Source: BQJD01 sp965652415
GTDB taxonomy: Bacteria; Pseudomonadota; Gammaproteobacteria; Arenicellales; CAJQKF01
Direction of reading: 5' to 3'
Length of the DNA: 13,186 bases
Assembly (NCBI GenBank): GCA_965652415.1
Contig: CBFGVH010000088.1
Location: forward strand, 1 to 13,186
How positions within the stretch are numbered: position 1 is the first letter of the stretch; each line of letters opens with the position of its first letter. The notes beneath the pieces were generated by a model. That model was not told the DNA's origin. It ran no database searches and was given only the letters and a program-made list of their open reading frames with translations. Below, one piece after another: positions 1 to 6,750 of this stretch. The translations under genes were made by a program, and so were the position numbers.

Positions 1-69
1 GTGAGTGGATTCGAACCACCGGCCCCTGCCTCCCGAAGACAGTGCTCTACCAGGCTGAGCTACACCCCG
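1..69 (-). tRNA. tRNA-Pro (anticodon CGG), 3' end cut by window
   Basis: Read on the minus strand, the sequence begins CGGGGTG (acceptor strand), continues with a D-arm containing AGCCTGGTAGAGC, a five-pair anticodon stem CTGTC/GGCAG around the loop TTCGGGA, and a T-arm with GGTTCGAATCC. The anticodon is CGG (bases 35-33), which reads the proline codon CCG. Only the first three bases of the 3' acceptor strand are inside the window, so the rest of that strand and CCA lie before base 1. It is 31 bases downstream of ispB on the same strand with no terminator between them, so it may be co-transcribed with ispB or use a promoter inside that gene. Confidence 0.95.
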
Positions 70-100
70 TGATCAGGCGGACCGTTCGTCCCGGGCGGGA

Positions 101-1141
101 TCAGAACGTCCTGGCGACGGAAAAGTCGGCGAGTGAGGCGAGGGCCTGTCGGTATCGGGAATTCGGCAGGCAGTCCAGGGCGGACTTGGCGAGCGTCGCC
201 TCCTCGCGTGCGCGGCGCGAAGTGTACGCAACTGCGCCGGTGGATTCAATGATTTCGACGATGCGCTCGAACTTGTCGCGCTCGCCGTTCTTGATGGCGC
301 CGCGGATCAGGGCGCGATCCTGGCGGCCGGCGTGCGCGAGCGCGTGGATCAGCGGCAGGGTCGGCTTGCCCTCGGCGAGGTCGTCGCCGCGCTCCTTGCC
401 CATGGACTCGGCGTCCTGGGTGTAGTCGAGCAGGTCGTCGACCATCTGGAAGGAGATGCCGACGTGCAGGCCGTAGCGGGCGAGGCCGTCGGCGACCGGG
501 TCACCGGCGCCGCCGACGATCGCGGCCAGCCGCGCGGCCGCCTCGAACAGCTTGGCGGTCTTGCGGGTGATGGTCTCGATGTAGCGGGCTTCGTCGACCT
601 CGGGCGAGTGGGCGTTGAGCAGCTGCAGCACCTCGCCCTCGGCGATGCGGTTGGTGGTCTCCGCCATCACCTCCATGACCGCCATGCGGCCGGTCGCCAC
701 CATCATCTCGAAGGCGCGCGAGTAGAGGAAGTCGCCGACCAGCACGCTGGCGTCATTGCCCCACACCGCGTTGGCGGTGGCGTTGCCGCGGCGGAGGTCC
801 GAGCCGTCCACCACGTCGTCGTGCAGCAGGGTCGCGGTGTGGATGAACTCGACCACGGCGGCGAGCTGGATGGCCTCGTCGCCGGCAGCGTCGAGGGCCT
901 TGGCGCAAAGCAGGAGGGTGACCGGGCGCAGGCGCTTGCCGCCGCCGCCGATGATGTACTCCGACAGGCTGCGAATCAGGGCGATGTCGGATTGGAGGCT
1001 GTCGCGGATGCGACCGTCGACTGCGCGCATCTCCGGTTCGACGAGGGCGGTCGCCTCACCGAGCAGCTGTCGGGCGTCGACGGGCGGCGCGTCGCTGCCG
1101 GGTGCTCGGGGGGTCGGGCTGGCGGTCGCCGCGCTGGTCAT
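101..1141 (-). CDS. ispB: Octaprenyl diphosphate synthase (polyprenyl synthase)
   Basis: It makes the long all-trans prenyl diphosphate side chain of ubiquinone by adding isopentenyl diphosphate to farnesyl diphosphate. From the chosen start the product is 346 residues. Family signatures are GGGGKRLRP near residue 65, the first aspartate-rich motif LLHDDVVD (DDxxD at 108-112), EGEVLQL near 168, and the second motif FQMVDDLLDY (DDxxD at 235-239) followed by GDDLAEGKPTLPL. Similarity to E. coli IspB runs nearly the full length; an Ala/Pro-rich N-terminal tail of about 25 residues is extra. An upstream in-frame ATG at 1186 would add 15 residues, but it lies only about 12 bases after a TATAAT box, so I prefer ATG 1141, which has AGG 9-11 bases before it. 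The gene is divergent from rplU, as in E. coli. The exact chain length made cannot be read from sequence. Confidence 0.95.
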   Translation of the reverse strand: MTSAATASPTPRAPGSDAPPVDARQLLGEATALVEPEMRAVDGRIRDSLQSDIALIRSLSEYIIGGGGKRLRPVTLLLCAKALDAAGDEAIQLAAVVEFIHTATLLHDDVVDGSDLRRGNATANAVWGNDASVLVGDFLYSRAFEMMVATGRMAVMEVMAETTNRIAEGEVLQLLNAHSPEVDEARYIETITRKTAKLFEAAARLAAIVGGAGDPVADGLARYGLHVGISFQMVDDLLDYTQDAESMGKERGDDLAEGKPTLPLIHALAHAGRQDRALIRGAIKNGERDKFERIVEIIESTGAVAYTSRRAREEATLAKSALDCLPNSRYRQALASLADFSVARTF

Positions 1142-1197
1142 GTCCGGTTGCCTGGGTCGCAATGGAAAAATCAACAAAATTCGCAAGATAGACGGCT

Positions 1198-1227
1198 ATT
1201 ATACGGTCTAACACGCCGTTGCCGTAA
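1198..1227 (-). promoter_or_regulatory. Sigma-70-type promoter for ispB
   Basis: A perfect TATAAT (-10) is read on the minus strand at 1203-1198. The best -35 candidate at 18-base spacing is TTACGG (1227-1222), which is weak. The predicted start site is near 1191, giving an untranslated leader of about 50 bases to ATG 1141. The local AT-rich patch stands out in this GC-rich DNA. Confidence 0.55.
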
Positions 1228-1273
1228 CCAGTGCCGCGCGAAATCGAAAGTCTGCCGCGAAGGTGCGTTTGCA

Positions 1274-1302
1274 TTGACTCGGACACTCGCAATCACTAGA
1301 AT
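1274..1302 (+). promoter_or_regulatory. Sigma-70-type promoter for rplU-rpmA
   Basis: TTGACT (-35, 1274-1279) and TAGAAT (-10, 1297-1302) are separated by the ideal 17 bases, each with one mismatch to consensus. The predicted start is near 1309, giving a leader of about 31 bases before rplU. This fits a highly expressed ribosomal-protein operon. Confidence 0.75.
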
Positions 1303-1339
1303 CGCGCGGTTTCACGAGTTTCCCAGGCGGAGATGCAGG

Positions 1340-1648
1340 ATGTATGCGGTAATTGAAACCGGCGGCAAGCAGTACAAGGTGTCGGTCGGCGACCGGGTCA
1401 AGGTTGAGAAGCTGGCGGCCGAGACCGGCGAGTCGATCTCGCTCGACCGTGTGCTGATGATCGGCGACGGTGACGAAGTCGCAGTCGGCAAGCCGGTGGT
1501 CGACGGTCGCGCGGTCGGTGCGAAGGTCCTCGGCCACGGCCGAGCGGACAAGATCCGGGTGTTCAAGATGAAGCGCCGCAAAGGTTACCGCCGCAGCCAG
1601 GGCCATCGCCAGCACTTCACCGAGATCGAGATCACCTCGATCGGCTGA
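1340..1648 (+). CDS. rplU: 50S ribosomal protein L21
   Basis: L21 is a 23S rRNA-binding protein of the large ribosomal subunit. The product is 102 residues, the normal bacterial length. It opens MYAVIETGGKQYKVSVGDR, carries the family core VDGRAVGAKVLGHGRADKI, and has the basic MKRRKGYRRSQGHRQ segment towards the C-terminus that contacts rRNA. The ATG at 1340 is preceded by GGAG (1329-1332) at seven bases, and homology starts at residue 1. The open frame continues far upstream over ispB, but that part is antisense shadow. It is followed 44 bases later by rpmA in the usual rplU-rpmA operon and is driven by the promoter at 1274-1302. Confidence 0.98.
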   Translation: MYAVIETGGKQYKVSVGDRVKVEKLAAETGESISLDRVLMIGDGDEVAVGKPVVDGRAVGAKVLGHGRADKIRVFKMKRRKGYRRSQGHRQHFTEIEITSIG

Positions 1649-1692
1649 CCCAGCGCCAGGCAACACGGAACCCGATTCGGAGCACTATCCAG

Positions 1693-1950
1693 ATGGCACA
1701 CAAGAAAGCAGGCGGCAGTTCACGCAACGGCCGCGATTCCCAATCCAAGCGGCTCGGCGTCAAGCGCTTCGGCGGCCAGCAGGTGACGGCGGGCAACATC
1801 ATCGTGCGCCAGCGCGGCAGCTCGTTCCACCCCGGCGTGAACGTCGGCATGGGCCGTGACTTCACGCTGTTCGCGCTCGCCGACGGCAGCGTCAAGTTCG
1901 AGGTCAAGGGCCCGCGCAGCCGCAAGATGGTGAGCGTGGTCGCCCAGTAG
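1693..1950 (+). CDS. rpmA: 50S ribosomal protein L27
   Basis: L27 reaches the peptidyl-transferase centre through its N-terminal tail. The 85-residue product begins MAHKKAGGSSRNGRDSQSKR and contains the conserved GGQQVTAGNIIVRQRG and FHPGVNVGMGRD stretches. The glycine- and lysine-rich N-terminus is of the proteobacterial type that starts directly at the functional tail, without the cleaved leader seen in Firmicutes. GGAG at 1679-1682 lies ten bases before ATG. It is the second gene of the rplU operon and is followed 22 bases after its stop by a strong terminator. Confidence 0.98.
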   Translation: MAHKKAGGSSRNGRDSQSKRLGVKRFGGQQVTAGNIIVRQRGSSFHPGVNVGMGRDFTLFALADGSVKFEVKGPRSRKMVSVVAQ

Positions 1951-1972
1951 ACTCTTGACAGTCCCCGGAAAG

Positions 1973-2000
1973 ACCCCGCTCTGAAGGCGGGGTTTTTTTT
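1973..2000 (+). terminator. Rho-independent terminator after rpmA
   Basis: The stem ACCCCGC/GCGGGGT (1973-1979 with 1987-1993) closes a seven-base loop and runs directly into eight T residues (1993-2000). It should end most rplU-rpmA transcripts. obgE lies only 45 bases further with no clear promoter, so leakage through this terminator may set obgE-proB expression. Confidence 0.92.
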
Positions 2001-2044
2001 GCCATGCCGGCAGTGCGCCGGCCCGGGAACCATGCGGAAACACC

Positions 2045-3073
2045 ATGAAATTCGTCGATGAAGCGGTCATCTCGGTGCATGCGGGCAACGGCGGCCACGG
2101 CTGCCTGAGCTTCCTGCGCGAGAAGTTCCGCCCGATGGGCGGCCCCGACGGCGGCGACGGCGGCCGCGGCGGCGACGTGTTGCTCATCGCCGACGTCGGT
2201 CTGAACACGCTGGCGGATTTTCGCTTCACGCGCAAGTTCAAGGCCGGCAACGGCGCCTCCGGCGCCGGCCGCAACAGGAGCGGGCGCAACGGCGACGACT
2301 GCCGGATCACCTTGCCGGCCGGTACGATCGTGTCGGACGCCGACACGGGTGATGTCATCGCCGACATGTCGACCGTCGAGGGGCCGCTCGTGATCGCCCG
2401 GGGCGGTCGCGGCGGCGCCGGCAACGCGCGCTTCAAGAGCAGCACCAACCAGGCGCCGCGGCGCACCACCGACGGCCGCCCGGGCGAGGAGCGCCGGCTC
2501 AAGCTCGAGCTGCGCGTGCTGGCCGACGTCGGCCTGCTCGGGCTGCCCAACGCGGGCAAATCGACCCTGCTGCGCGCCATCTCCCAGGCGCGGCCGCGGG
2601 TGGCCGACTACCCGTTCACCACGCTGCACCCGGAACTCGGCGTGGTGGACACCGGGCCGGGAGAGGGGTTCGTGGTGGCCGACATCCCGGGCCTGATCGA
2701 GGGCGCCGCCGCCGGGGCCGGGCTCGGCATCCGCTTTCTCAAGCACCTTGGCCGCACCCGGCTGCTGCTCCACCTCGTCGACGTATCCGGCGTCGACCCG
2801 CAAAGCGAGCCGGTGAAGGCGGTACGGACCGTGGAAGGCGAGCTCGCCGCCTACGGGCAGGGGCTGGCCGAACTGCCCCGCTGGCTGGTGCTCAACAAGT
2901 GCGATTTCCTCGACGAAGGGCGGCTTGCCGAGGTGCGTTCGAGCCTCGTGGAAACGCTCGAATGGCGGGGCCCGGTGTACGCCATCTCGGCAATCAACGG
3001 GGCCGGCTGCCGCCAACTGGTACACGGGATCAGCGAATGGCTGAAGGAACAACGTCGGACTCGGGCGAGCTGA
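2045..3073 (+). CDS. obgE: GTPase ObgE/CgtA (ribosome assembly)
   Basis: Obg binds the 50S subunit during late assembly and links it to GTP and stress status in the cytoplasm. The 342-residue product has the glycine-rich Obg fold at about residues 1-158 (HAGNGGHGC, GGPDGGDGGRGGDV, RGGRGGAGNARF), then the GTPase domain. G1 is GLPNAGKS (166-173), G2 lies in YPFTTLHPELG, G3 is DIPGLIEGA (213-221), G4 is NKCD (284-287) and G5 is SAI (315-317). Length is shorter than E. coli ObgE (390), lacking its acidic C-terminal tail. The ATG follows GGAAA (2036-2040). The 3' end overlaps proB by 37 bases, suggesting coupled translation. The order rplU-rpmA-obgE-proB is seen in several gammaproteobacteria. Confidence 0.97.
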   Translation: MKFVDEAVISVHAGNGGHGCLSFLREKFRPMGGPDGGDGGRGGDVLLIADVGLNTLADFRFTRKFKAGNGASGAGRNRSGRNGDDCRITLPAGTIVSDADTGDVIADMSTVEGPLVIARGGRGGAGNARFKSSTNQAPRRTTDGRPGEERRLKLELRVLADVGLLGLPNAGKSTLLRAISQARPRVADYPFTTLHPELGVVDTGPGEGFVVADIPGLIEGAAAGAGLGIRFLKHLGRTRLLLHLVDVSGVDPQSEPVKAVRTVEGELAAYGQGLAELPRWLVLNKCDFLDEGRLAEVRSSLVETLEWRGPVYAISAINGAGCRQLVHGISEWLKEQRRTRAS

Positions 3074-4182
3074 GCCGCAACGGCCAGCGCCGGCGCTGGG
3101 TGATCAAGGTCGGCAGCGCGCTTCTGACCAGTCGCCGCGACGGGCTGAACGCCGAGGCCATCGGCCGCCTCGCGGCCATGATCGCCGGCGTGCGCAAGCG
3201 CGGCATCGAAACCGTGCTGGTGTCCTCGGGGGCCATCGCCGAGGGCATGCAGCGGCTCGGCTGGCAGCGGCGCCCGCACGAGATCTACAAGCTGCAGGCG
3301 GCCGCGGCGGTGGGGCAGATGGGGCTCATCCAGGCCTACGAGAGGGCGTTCCTGGCCCACGGCCTGCGCAGCGCCCAGGTGCTTCTCACGAGCGACGATC
3401 TCGGCAACCGCCGGCGCTACCTCAACGCGCGCAGCACGCTGTCGGCCCTGCTGGAACTCGGCGTGGTGCCGATCATCAACGAGAACGACACGGTGGTGAC
3501 CGAGGAGATCCAGTTCGGCGACAACGACACCCTGGCGGCGCTGGTCTCCAATCTCGTGGAGGCCGAGTACATGGTCCTGTTCACCGACCAGGCGGGGCTC
3601 TACGACCGCAACCCGGTGCACCATGCCGACGCCCGGCTCATCGAGTCGGCCCGCGCCGGCGACCGGAGCCTCGAGTCCGTGGCCGGACCCGGCGGCGAGC
3701 TTGGCCGCGGAGGCATGCTGACCAAGGTCAGGGCGGCGGAGAAGGCCGCCCGTTCGGGAACCCGCACCCTGATCGCCTCGGGACATCGCGACGACGTTCT
3801 CGACCTGCTCTACGAGGGCAGGGCCCCGGGCACCCTGCTCGAGCCGGCGAGCGGGCGGTTGGCGGCGCGCAAACAGTGGCTGGCCGGGCAGATGCGCGTG
3901 AGCGGGCGACTCTACCTCGACGACGGCGCGGTGCGGGTGCTTCGCCAGTCGGGCAGGAGCCTCCTGCCGGTGGGCGTGACCCGGGTGGAAGGCGCGTTCG
4001 ACCGCGGGGCGCTGGTGGCGTGTTGCGACCTGGCCGGCGCCGAGGTGGCGCGCGGGCTCGTCAACTACGACTCGGCGGAGGCGGCGAAGATCGCGGGTTT
4101 GCCGACGGAACGGATCGAAGCGGTGCTCGGCTACGTGGACGAGCCGGAGCTGATCCACCGCGACAACATGGTGATCTTCTAA
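3037..4182 (+). CDS. proB: Glutamate 5-kinase
   Basis: It phosphorylates glutamate at the gamma carboxylate, the first step of proline synthesis. ATG 3037 gives 381 residues, close to the 367-372 usual for the family. The amino acid kinase domain shows WVIKVGSALLT (21-31), VLVSSGAIAEG (60-70), PIINENDTVV (145-154), FGDNDTLAALV (160-170), TDQAGLYDRNP (183-193) and GRGGMLTK (223-230). A C-terminal PUA domain runs from about residue 288, with RGLVNYDSAEA (339-349). The start lies 37 bases inside obgE with a poor ribosome site, so translation is probably coupled to obgE. The frame stays open upstream, but those codons translate to non-homologous sequence within obgE. proA is not adjacent. Confidence 0.96.
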   Translation: MAEGTTSDSGELSRNGQRRRWVIKVGSALLTSRRDGLNAEAIGRLAAMIAGVRKRGIETVLVSSGAIAEGMQRLGWQRRPHEIYKLQAAAAVGQMGLIQAYERAFLAHGLRSAQVLLTSDDLGNRRRYLNARSTLSALLELGVVPIINENDTVVTEEIQFGDNDTLAALVSNLVEAEYMVLFTDQAGLYDRNPVHHADARLIESARAGDRSLESVAGPGGELGRGGMLTKVRAAEKAARSGTRTLIASGHRDDVLDLLYEGRAPGTLLEPASGRLAARKQWLAGQMRVSGRLYLDDGAVRVLRQSGRSLLPVGVTRVEGAFDRGALVACCDLAGAEVARGLVNYDSAEAAKIAGLPTERIEAVLGYVDEPELIHRDNMVIF

Positions 4183-4221
4183 GGGGCCACTCGGAACCTC
4201 GCCCGCCCGTCGGAGCAGCGG

Positions 4222-4326
4222 CGGATTACGCCTGTCCGAGCACGTGATCGGGTAGGGCGGGCTTCAGCCCACCATCCAGCCTGTTGTGGCTGCAGCGGAT
4301 TACACCTTTCCGAGTGCGCGATCGGG
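4222..4326. repeat. Pair of imperfect 31-base direct repeats between proB and rpsT
   Basis: Copy A (4222-4252) and copy B (4296-4326) both begin CGGATTAC and end GATCGGG, and match at 26 of 31 positions. They flank a hairpin. The CGGATTACGCCT-type core resembles short intergenic repeats that I recall as widespread in proteobacterial genomes. The whole gap 4183-4388 has no gene I can support. Confidence 0.6.
4256..4273. repeat. Intergenic hairpin GGCGGGCT-TC-AGCCCACC
   Basis: Eight facing positions with one C/A mismatch (4258/4271) enclose a two-base loop. No T-run follows on either strand, so this is not a standard terminator, although it lies downstream of both proB and rpsT and could protect transcript 3' ends. 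The motif GTAGGG(C/T)GGGCTTCAGCCCACC resembles a common dispersed proteobacterial repeat. Confidence 0.5.
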
Positions 4327-4388
4327 GCGAGTGGCGCGACCAGGACAACACGCCCGCTGGGGATCGGCGGGCGGGGAACGGTCGCAGA

Positions 4389-4655
4389 TCAGGCGCTGAG
4401 TGCCTTCAGGCGCGCGTTGAGGCGGCTCTTCAGGCGCGCGGCCTTGCCGGGCCTCTCGAGGTGCTTGCGCGCCGCGCGATCCATCAGCGAGCAGGCGGTG
4501 CGATATACTTGCGCCGCCTGTTCCTTGTCGCCGGCTTCCACCAGCTTGAGAAACTTCTTGATCTGGGTGCGCATGGCGGAACGCTGGGAAACGTTGCGCT
4601 CGCGCCGGACGGCGTTCTGCCGCGCCCGCTTGCGTGCCTGGGGGGAATTGGCCAA
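4389..4655 (-). CDS. rpsT: 30S ribosomal protein S20, TTG start
   Basis: S20 is a primary 16S rRNA-binding protein of the small subunit. The product from TTG 4655 is 88 residues: it opens (M)ANSPQARKRARQ, is rich in Lys and Arg throughout, and contains RTQIKKFLKLVEAGDKEQA and the family segment HLERPGKAARLKSRLNARLK. An ATG at 4682 would add nine non-conserved residues. The TTG has AGGAG eight bases before it and family homology begins right there, so I choose TTG. E. coli rpsT is also known to start at UUG, which is tied to its translational autoregulation. The gene stands alone on the minus strand, divergent from murJ. Confidence 0.95.
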   Translation of the reverse strand: MANSPQARKRARQNAVRRERNVSQRSAMRTQIKKFLKLVEAGDKEQAAQVYRTACSLMDRAARKHLERPGKAARLKSRLNARLKALSA

Positions 4656-4663
4656 GTCGAAAA

Positions 4664-4668
4664 CTCCT
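4664..4668 (-). promoter_or_regulatory. Ribosome binding site fixing the rpsT TTG start
   Basis: AGGAG on the minus strand lies eight bases upstream of TTG 4655. It is inside the longer frame that begins at ATG 4682, which has no comparable site in front of it, so it decides the start. Confidence 0.8.
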
Positions 4669-4705
4669 GGGTACAACGTCAAGTTGTGGTTTTCAGAACC
4701 GCGCG

Positions 4706-4734
4706 AATCTGCCAGAAACCGGCCTCAGAGTCAA
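4706..4734 (-). promoter_or_regulatory. Possible sigma-70 promoter for rpsT
   Basis: On the minus strand TTGACT (4734-4729) is followed after 17 bases by CAGATT (4711-4706), a -10 with only three of six consensus bases. The predicted start near 4699 gives a leader of about 44 bases. The good -35 and spacing make it plausible; the -10 is poor. Confidence 0.4.
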
Positions 4735-4752
4735 TAACGCAACGCCCCCGCC

Positions 4753-6312
4753 ATGTCGCGCACCTTGCTGAAGTCGACCTCCATCGTCGGTTCGATGACC
4801 CTGCTGTCGAGGATCTCCGGGCTGGTGCGGGACATGGCCTTCGCCCAGTTCGTCGGCGCCGGGGTGGTGGCCGATGCGTTCTTCGTCGCCTTCCGGATAC
4901 CGAATTTCCTGCGGCGAATTTTCGGGGAAGGGGCGTTCACCGTCGCCTTCGTGCCGGTGTTCTCCGAGGTGCGCGGCGCAGGAGGGGCGACGGTCCAGCG
5001 CTTCCTCGCGCTCATGGCCGGCCGGCTCGGTCTCGTCGTCCTTGCGCTGAGCGCGATCGGGGTGGTGTTCGCGCCCCAGGTGGTATGGGCGATCGCGCCC
5101 GGGTTCGCCGGCGATCCGGCAAAGTTCGGCGCGACCGTGGACGCCCTCAGGCTGACCTTCCCGTACCTGTTCTTCATCTCGCTGGTGGCGATGTCGGCGG
5201 GCATCCTCAACACCTGCGGCAGGTTCGCGGCGGCGGCGGTGACCCCTGTGTTCCTCAATATCGCCCTGATCGCGGCGGTGTTCCTGCTCGTGCCCGCCAT
5301 GGACAACGACGCCGCCGCGCTTGGCCTCGGCGTGCTCATCGCGGGCGCCGCCCAGCTCCTGTTCCAGTTGCCCCACCTGCGCCGCGAAGGCATGCTGCCG
5401 CGACCGTCGCTGTCGGTCCGGGACGAGGCCGACGGCGCCGCGCGCGAGGCCGCGGGCAAGGTGTTCCGGCTGATGCTGCCGGCCCTGTTCGGTTCGTCCA
5501 TCGCCCAGATCAACATCCTGGTCAACACGCTGCTGGCCTCGTTCCTGGTCACCGGCAGCGTGTCGTGGCTGTACTACTCCGACCGGCTCATGGAGTTCCC
5601 GCTCGGCGTGTTCGGCATCGCCCTGGCCACCGCCATCCTGCCGGGACTGTCGCGGCTGCACGCCGAGGACGACGGCGACGGCTTCAACCGCGCGCTCAAC
5701 GTGGGCCTGAAATGGGTGGTGGTGATCAGCCTGCCGGCGGCGGCCGCGCTGGCGGTGCTGGTGGTGCCGCTGCTCGCGACGCTGTTCAACTACCGCGAGT
5801 TCGGCGCCAACGACGTCCTGATGTCGGCCGGAGCACTGCAGGCCTATGCCCTGGGTCTTGTCGGCTTCGTGTTCGTCAAGGTCCTCGCGCCGGGCTTCTT
5901 CGCCCGCCAGAACACCGCCACGCCGGTGCGGATCGGCGTCATCTCCATGCTGGTGAACGTCGCCCTCAGTCTGGCGATGGTCTGGTGGCTGGCCCACGTC
6001 GGGCTGGCGCTTGCGACCAGCATCGCGGCGCTGGTCAACGCGGCGCTGCTGGGGCGCATCCTGAGACGCGACGGCGTGCTGCGGATCTCGCCCGATCTCG
6101 CGCCGCTGGTCGTTCGCGTGCTGGTGGCGACGGCGGTCATGGCCGCGGTGCTGTGGTACGTGTCGGGCCCGAGCAGCGCCTGGCTCGACTCCGGGGTGCT
6201 CGAGCGGGCGGGCCGATTGGTAATTTGCGTGCTGTCTGGTTTAATAGTCTACGGTGCAACCCTCGTTACAGTCGGAGTCAGACCCGGACATCTCGCCCTC
6301 AACGATGCATGA
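4753..6312 (+). CDS. murJ: Lipid II flippase MurJ
   Basis: MurJ moves lipid-linked peptidoglycan precursor across the inner membrane. The 519-residue product is strongly hydrophobic, with many membrane segments along its length, consistent with the 14-helix MOP-superfamily fold. The N-terminus matches the family (LLSRISGLVRD, GVVADAFFVAFRIPNFLRRIF, EGAFTVAFVPVFSE). Charged cavity residues known to matter in E. coli MurJ line up as R20, R26, D41 and R54, and as D277, R278 and E281 in YYSDRLMEFPLGVFG. An in-frame TAA at 4735 leaves ATG 4753 as the first usable start, although no clear ribosome site precedes it. It is divergent from rpsT, as in many gammaproteobacteria, and its stop overlaps the next gene by eight bases. 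Confidence 0.96.
   Translation: MSRTLLKSTSIVGSMTLLSRISGLVRDMAFAQFVGAGVVADAFFVAFRIPNFLRRIFGEGAFTVAFVPVFSEVRGAGGATVQRFLALMAGRLGLVVLALSAIGVVFAPQVVWAIAPGFAGDPAKFGATVDALRLTFPYLFFISLVAMSAGILNTCGRFAAAAVTPVFLNIALIAAVFLLVPAMDNDAAALGLGVLIAGAAQLLFQLPHLRREGMLPRPSLSVRDEADGAAREAAGKVFRLMLPALFGSSIAQINILVNTLLASFLVTGSVSWLYYSDRLMEFPLGVFGIALATAILPGLSRLHAEDDGDGFNRALNVGLKWVVVISLPAAAALAVLVVPLLATLFNYREFGANDVLMSAGALQAYALGLVGFVFVKVLAPGFFARQNTATPVRIGVISMLVNVALSLAMVWWLAHVGLALATSIAALVNAALLGRILRRDGVLRISPDLAPLVVRVLVATAVMAAVLWYVSGPSSAWLDSGVLERAGRLVICVLSGLIVYGATLVTVGVRPGHLALNDA
6217..6245 (+). promoter_or_regulatory. Candidate promoter inside the 3' end of murJ
   Basis: TTGGTA (6217-6222) and TTTAAT (6240-6245) are spaced by 17 bases, with four and five of six consensus matches. 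The stretch is conspicuously AT-rich for this genome. The predicted start near 6252 gives a leader of about 53 bases to ATG 6305. It could give the DUF2203-ribF-lspA-fkpB-ispH genes transcription independent of murJ. Confidence 0.45.
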
Positions 6313-6730
6313 GGATCAAACAGCGCTCGTCGACGTCGCCCGAATCTGCCATCCGGGCGACACGCAGATATTCACCCTATCGGAAGCGAAGCTCCTGCTG
6401 CCGCTGGTGATGCGCGTGACGCAGAACGCGGTGGAGGAACTCGCGCCGCTGCAGAAGCGCCTGAGGCGGATGCTGGCCTGCGACCCGCGCCTGAAGTCGG
6501 TGGAGCTCGAGTACGAGCGCGTGGTGCGCCGCTGGATTGGCAAGATAGACCGGCTCGGTCTCATCGCCACGGGACTTTGGTGGGTGAACTTCGACATCGG
6601 CGAGGGCTACATCTGCTGGCGCTACCCCGAGATTCGTCTCGACTACTTCCGCGGCTACGCCGAGCGACCCGAGGATCGGTGCAAGATCAGCGAGATCTGC
6701 GACCAGTACCGTCCGGACTGGATCGGCTGA
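6305..6730 (+). CDS. DUF2203-like protein of unknown function
   Basis: The 141-residue product is soluble, with no signal peptide or membrane segment. It shows FTLSEAKLLLPLV at 23-35, a charged helical stretch at about 37-85 (EELAPLQKRLRRML), then GLWWVNFD (90-97) and GYICWRYPE (101-109). This layout (FTxxEAxxLLP, helix, a G-x-x-x-V-x-F-D turn and a CWR-x-x-E strand) resembles the DUF2203 family; the match is from memory of the pattern. The last 20 residues (DRCKISEICDQYRPDWIG) look specific to this relative. ATG 6305 overlaps the murJ stop by eight bases. A GTG at 6254 is also in frame, but it lies at the predicted transcription start and adds a non-conserved stretch. ribF starts 20 bases after its stop. 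Function is unknown. Confidence 0.75.
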   Translation: MHEDQTALVDVARICHPGDTQIFTLSEAKLLLPLVMRVTQNAVEELAPLQKRLRRMLACDPRLKSVELEYERVVRRWIGKIDRLGLIATGLWWVNFDIGEGYICWRYPEIRLDYFRGYAERPEDRCKISEICDQYRPDWIG

Positions 6731-6750
6731 CGGCCGCCGGCGGCAGTTTC

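Noticed and set aside
332..1339. Long plus-strand open frame running over ispB into rplU
   Set aside because: It is antisense to ispB, which has clear prenyl-synthase motifs. The translated part before 1340 is low-complexity Gly/Val/Arg/His sequence created by GC-rich codon structure.
1955..1960. Perfect TTGACA as a -35 for obgE
   Set aside because: No -10-like hexamer lies 16-18 bases downstream, where the terminator stem sits instead. Kept only as a note.
4693..5997. Long minus-strand open frame opposite murJ
   Set aside because: The product is His/Gln/Arg-rich low complexity, as expected from the reverse complement of GC-rich membrane-protein codons.
4284..6410. Very long plus-strand open frame (about 700 codons) across rpsT and murJ
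   Set aside because: It is out of frame with murJ and antisense to rpsT, and its product is Arg/Gly/Ala-rich without domains. It is a shadow frame.
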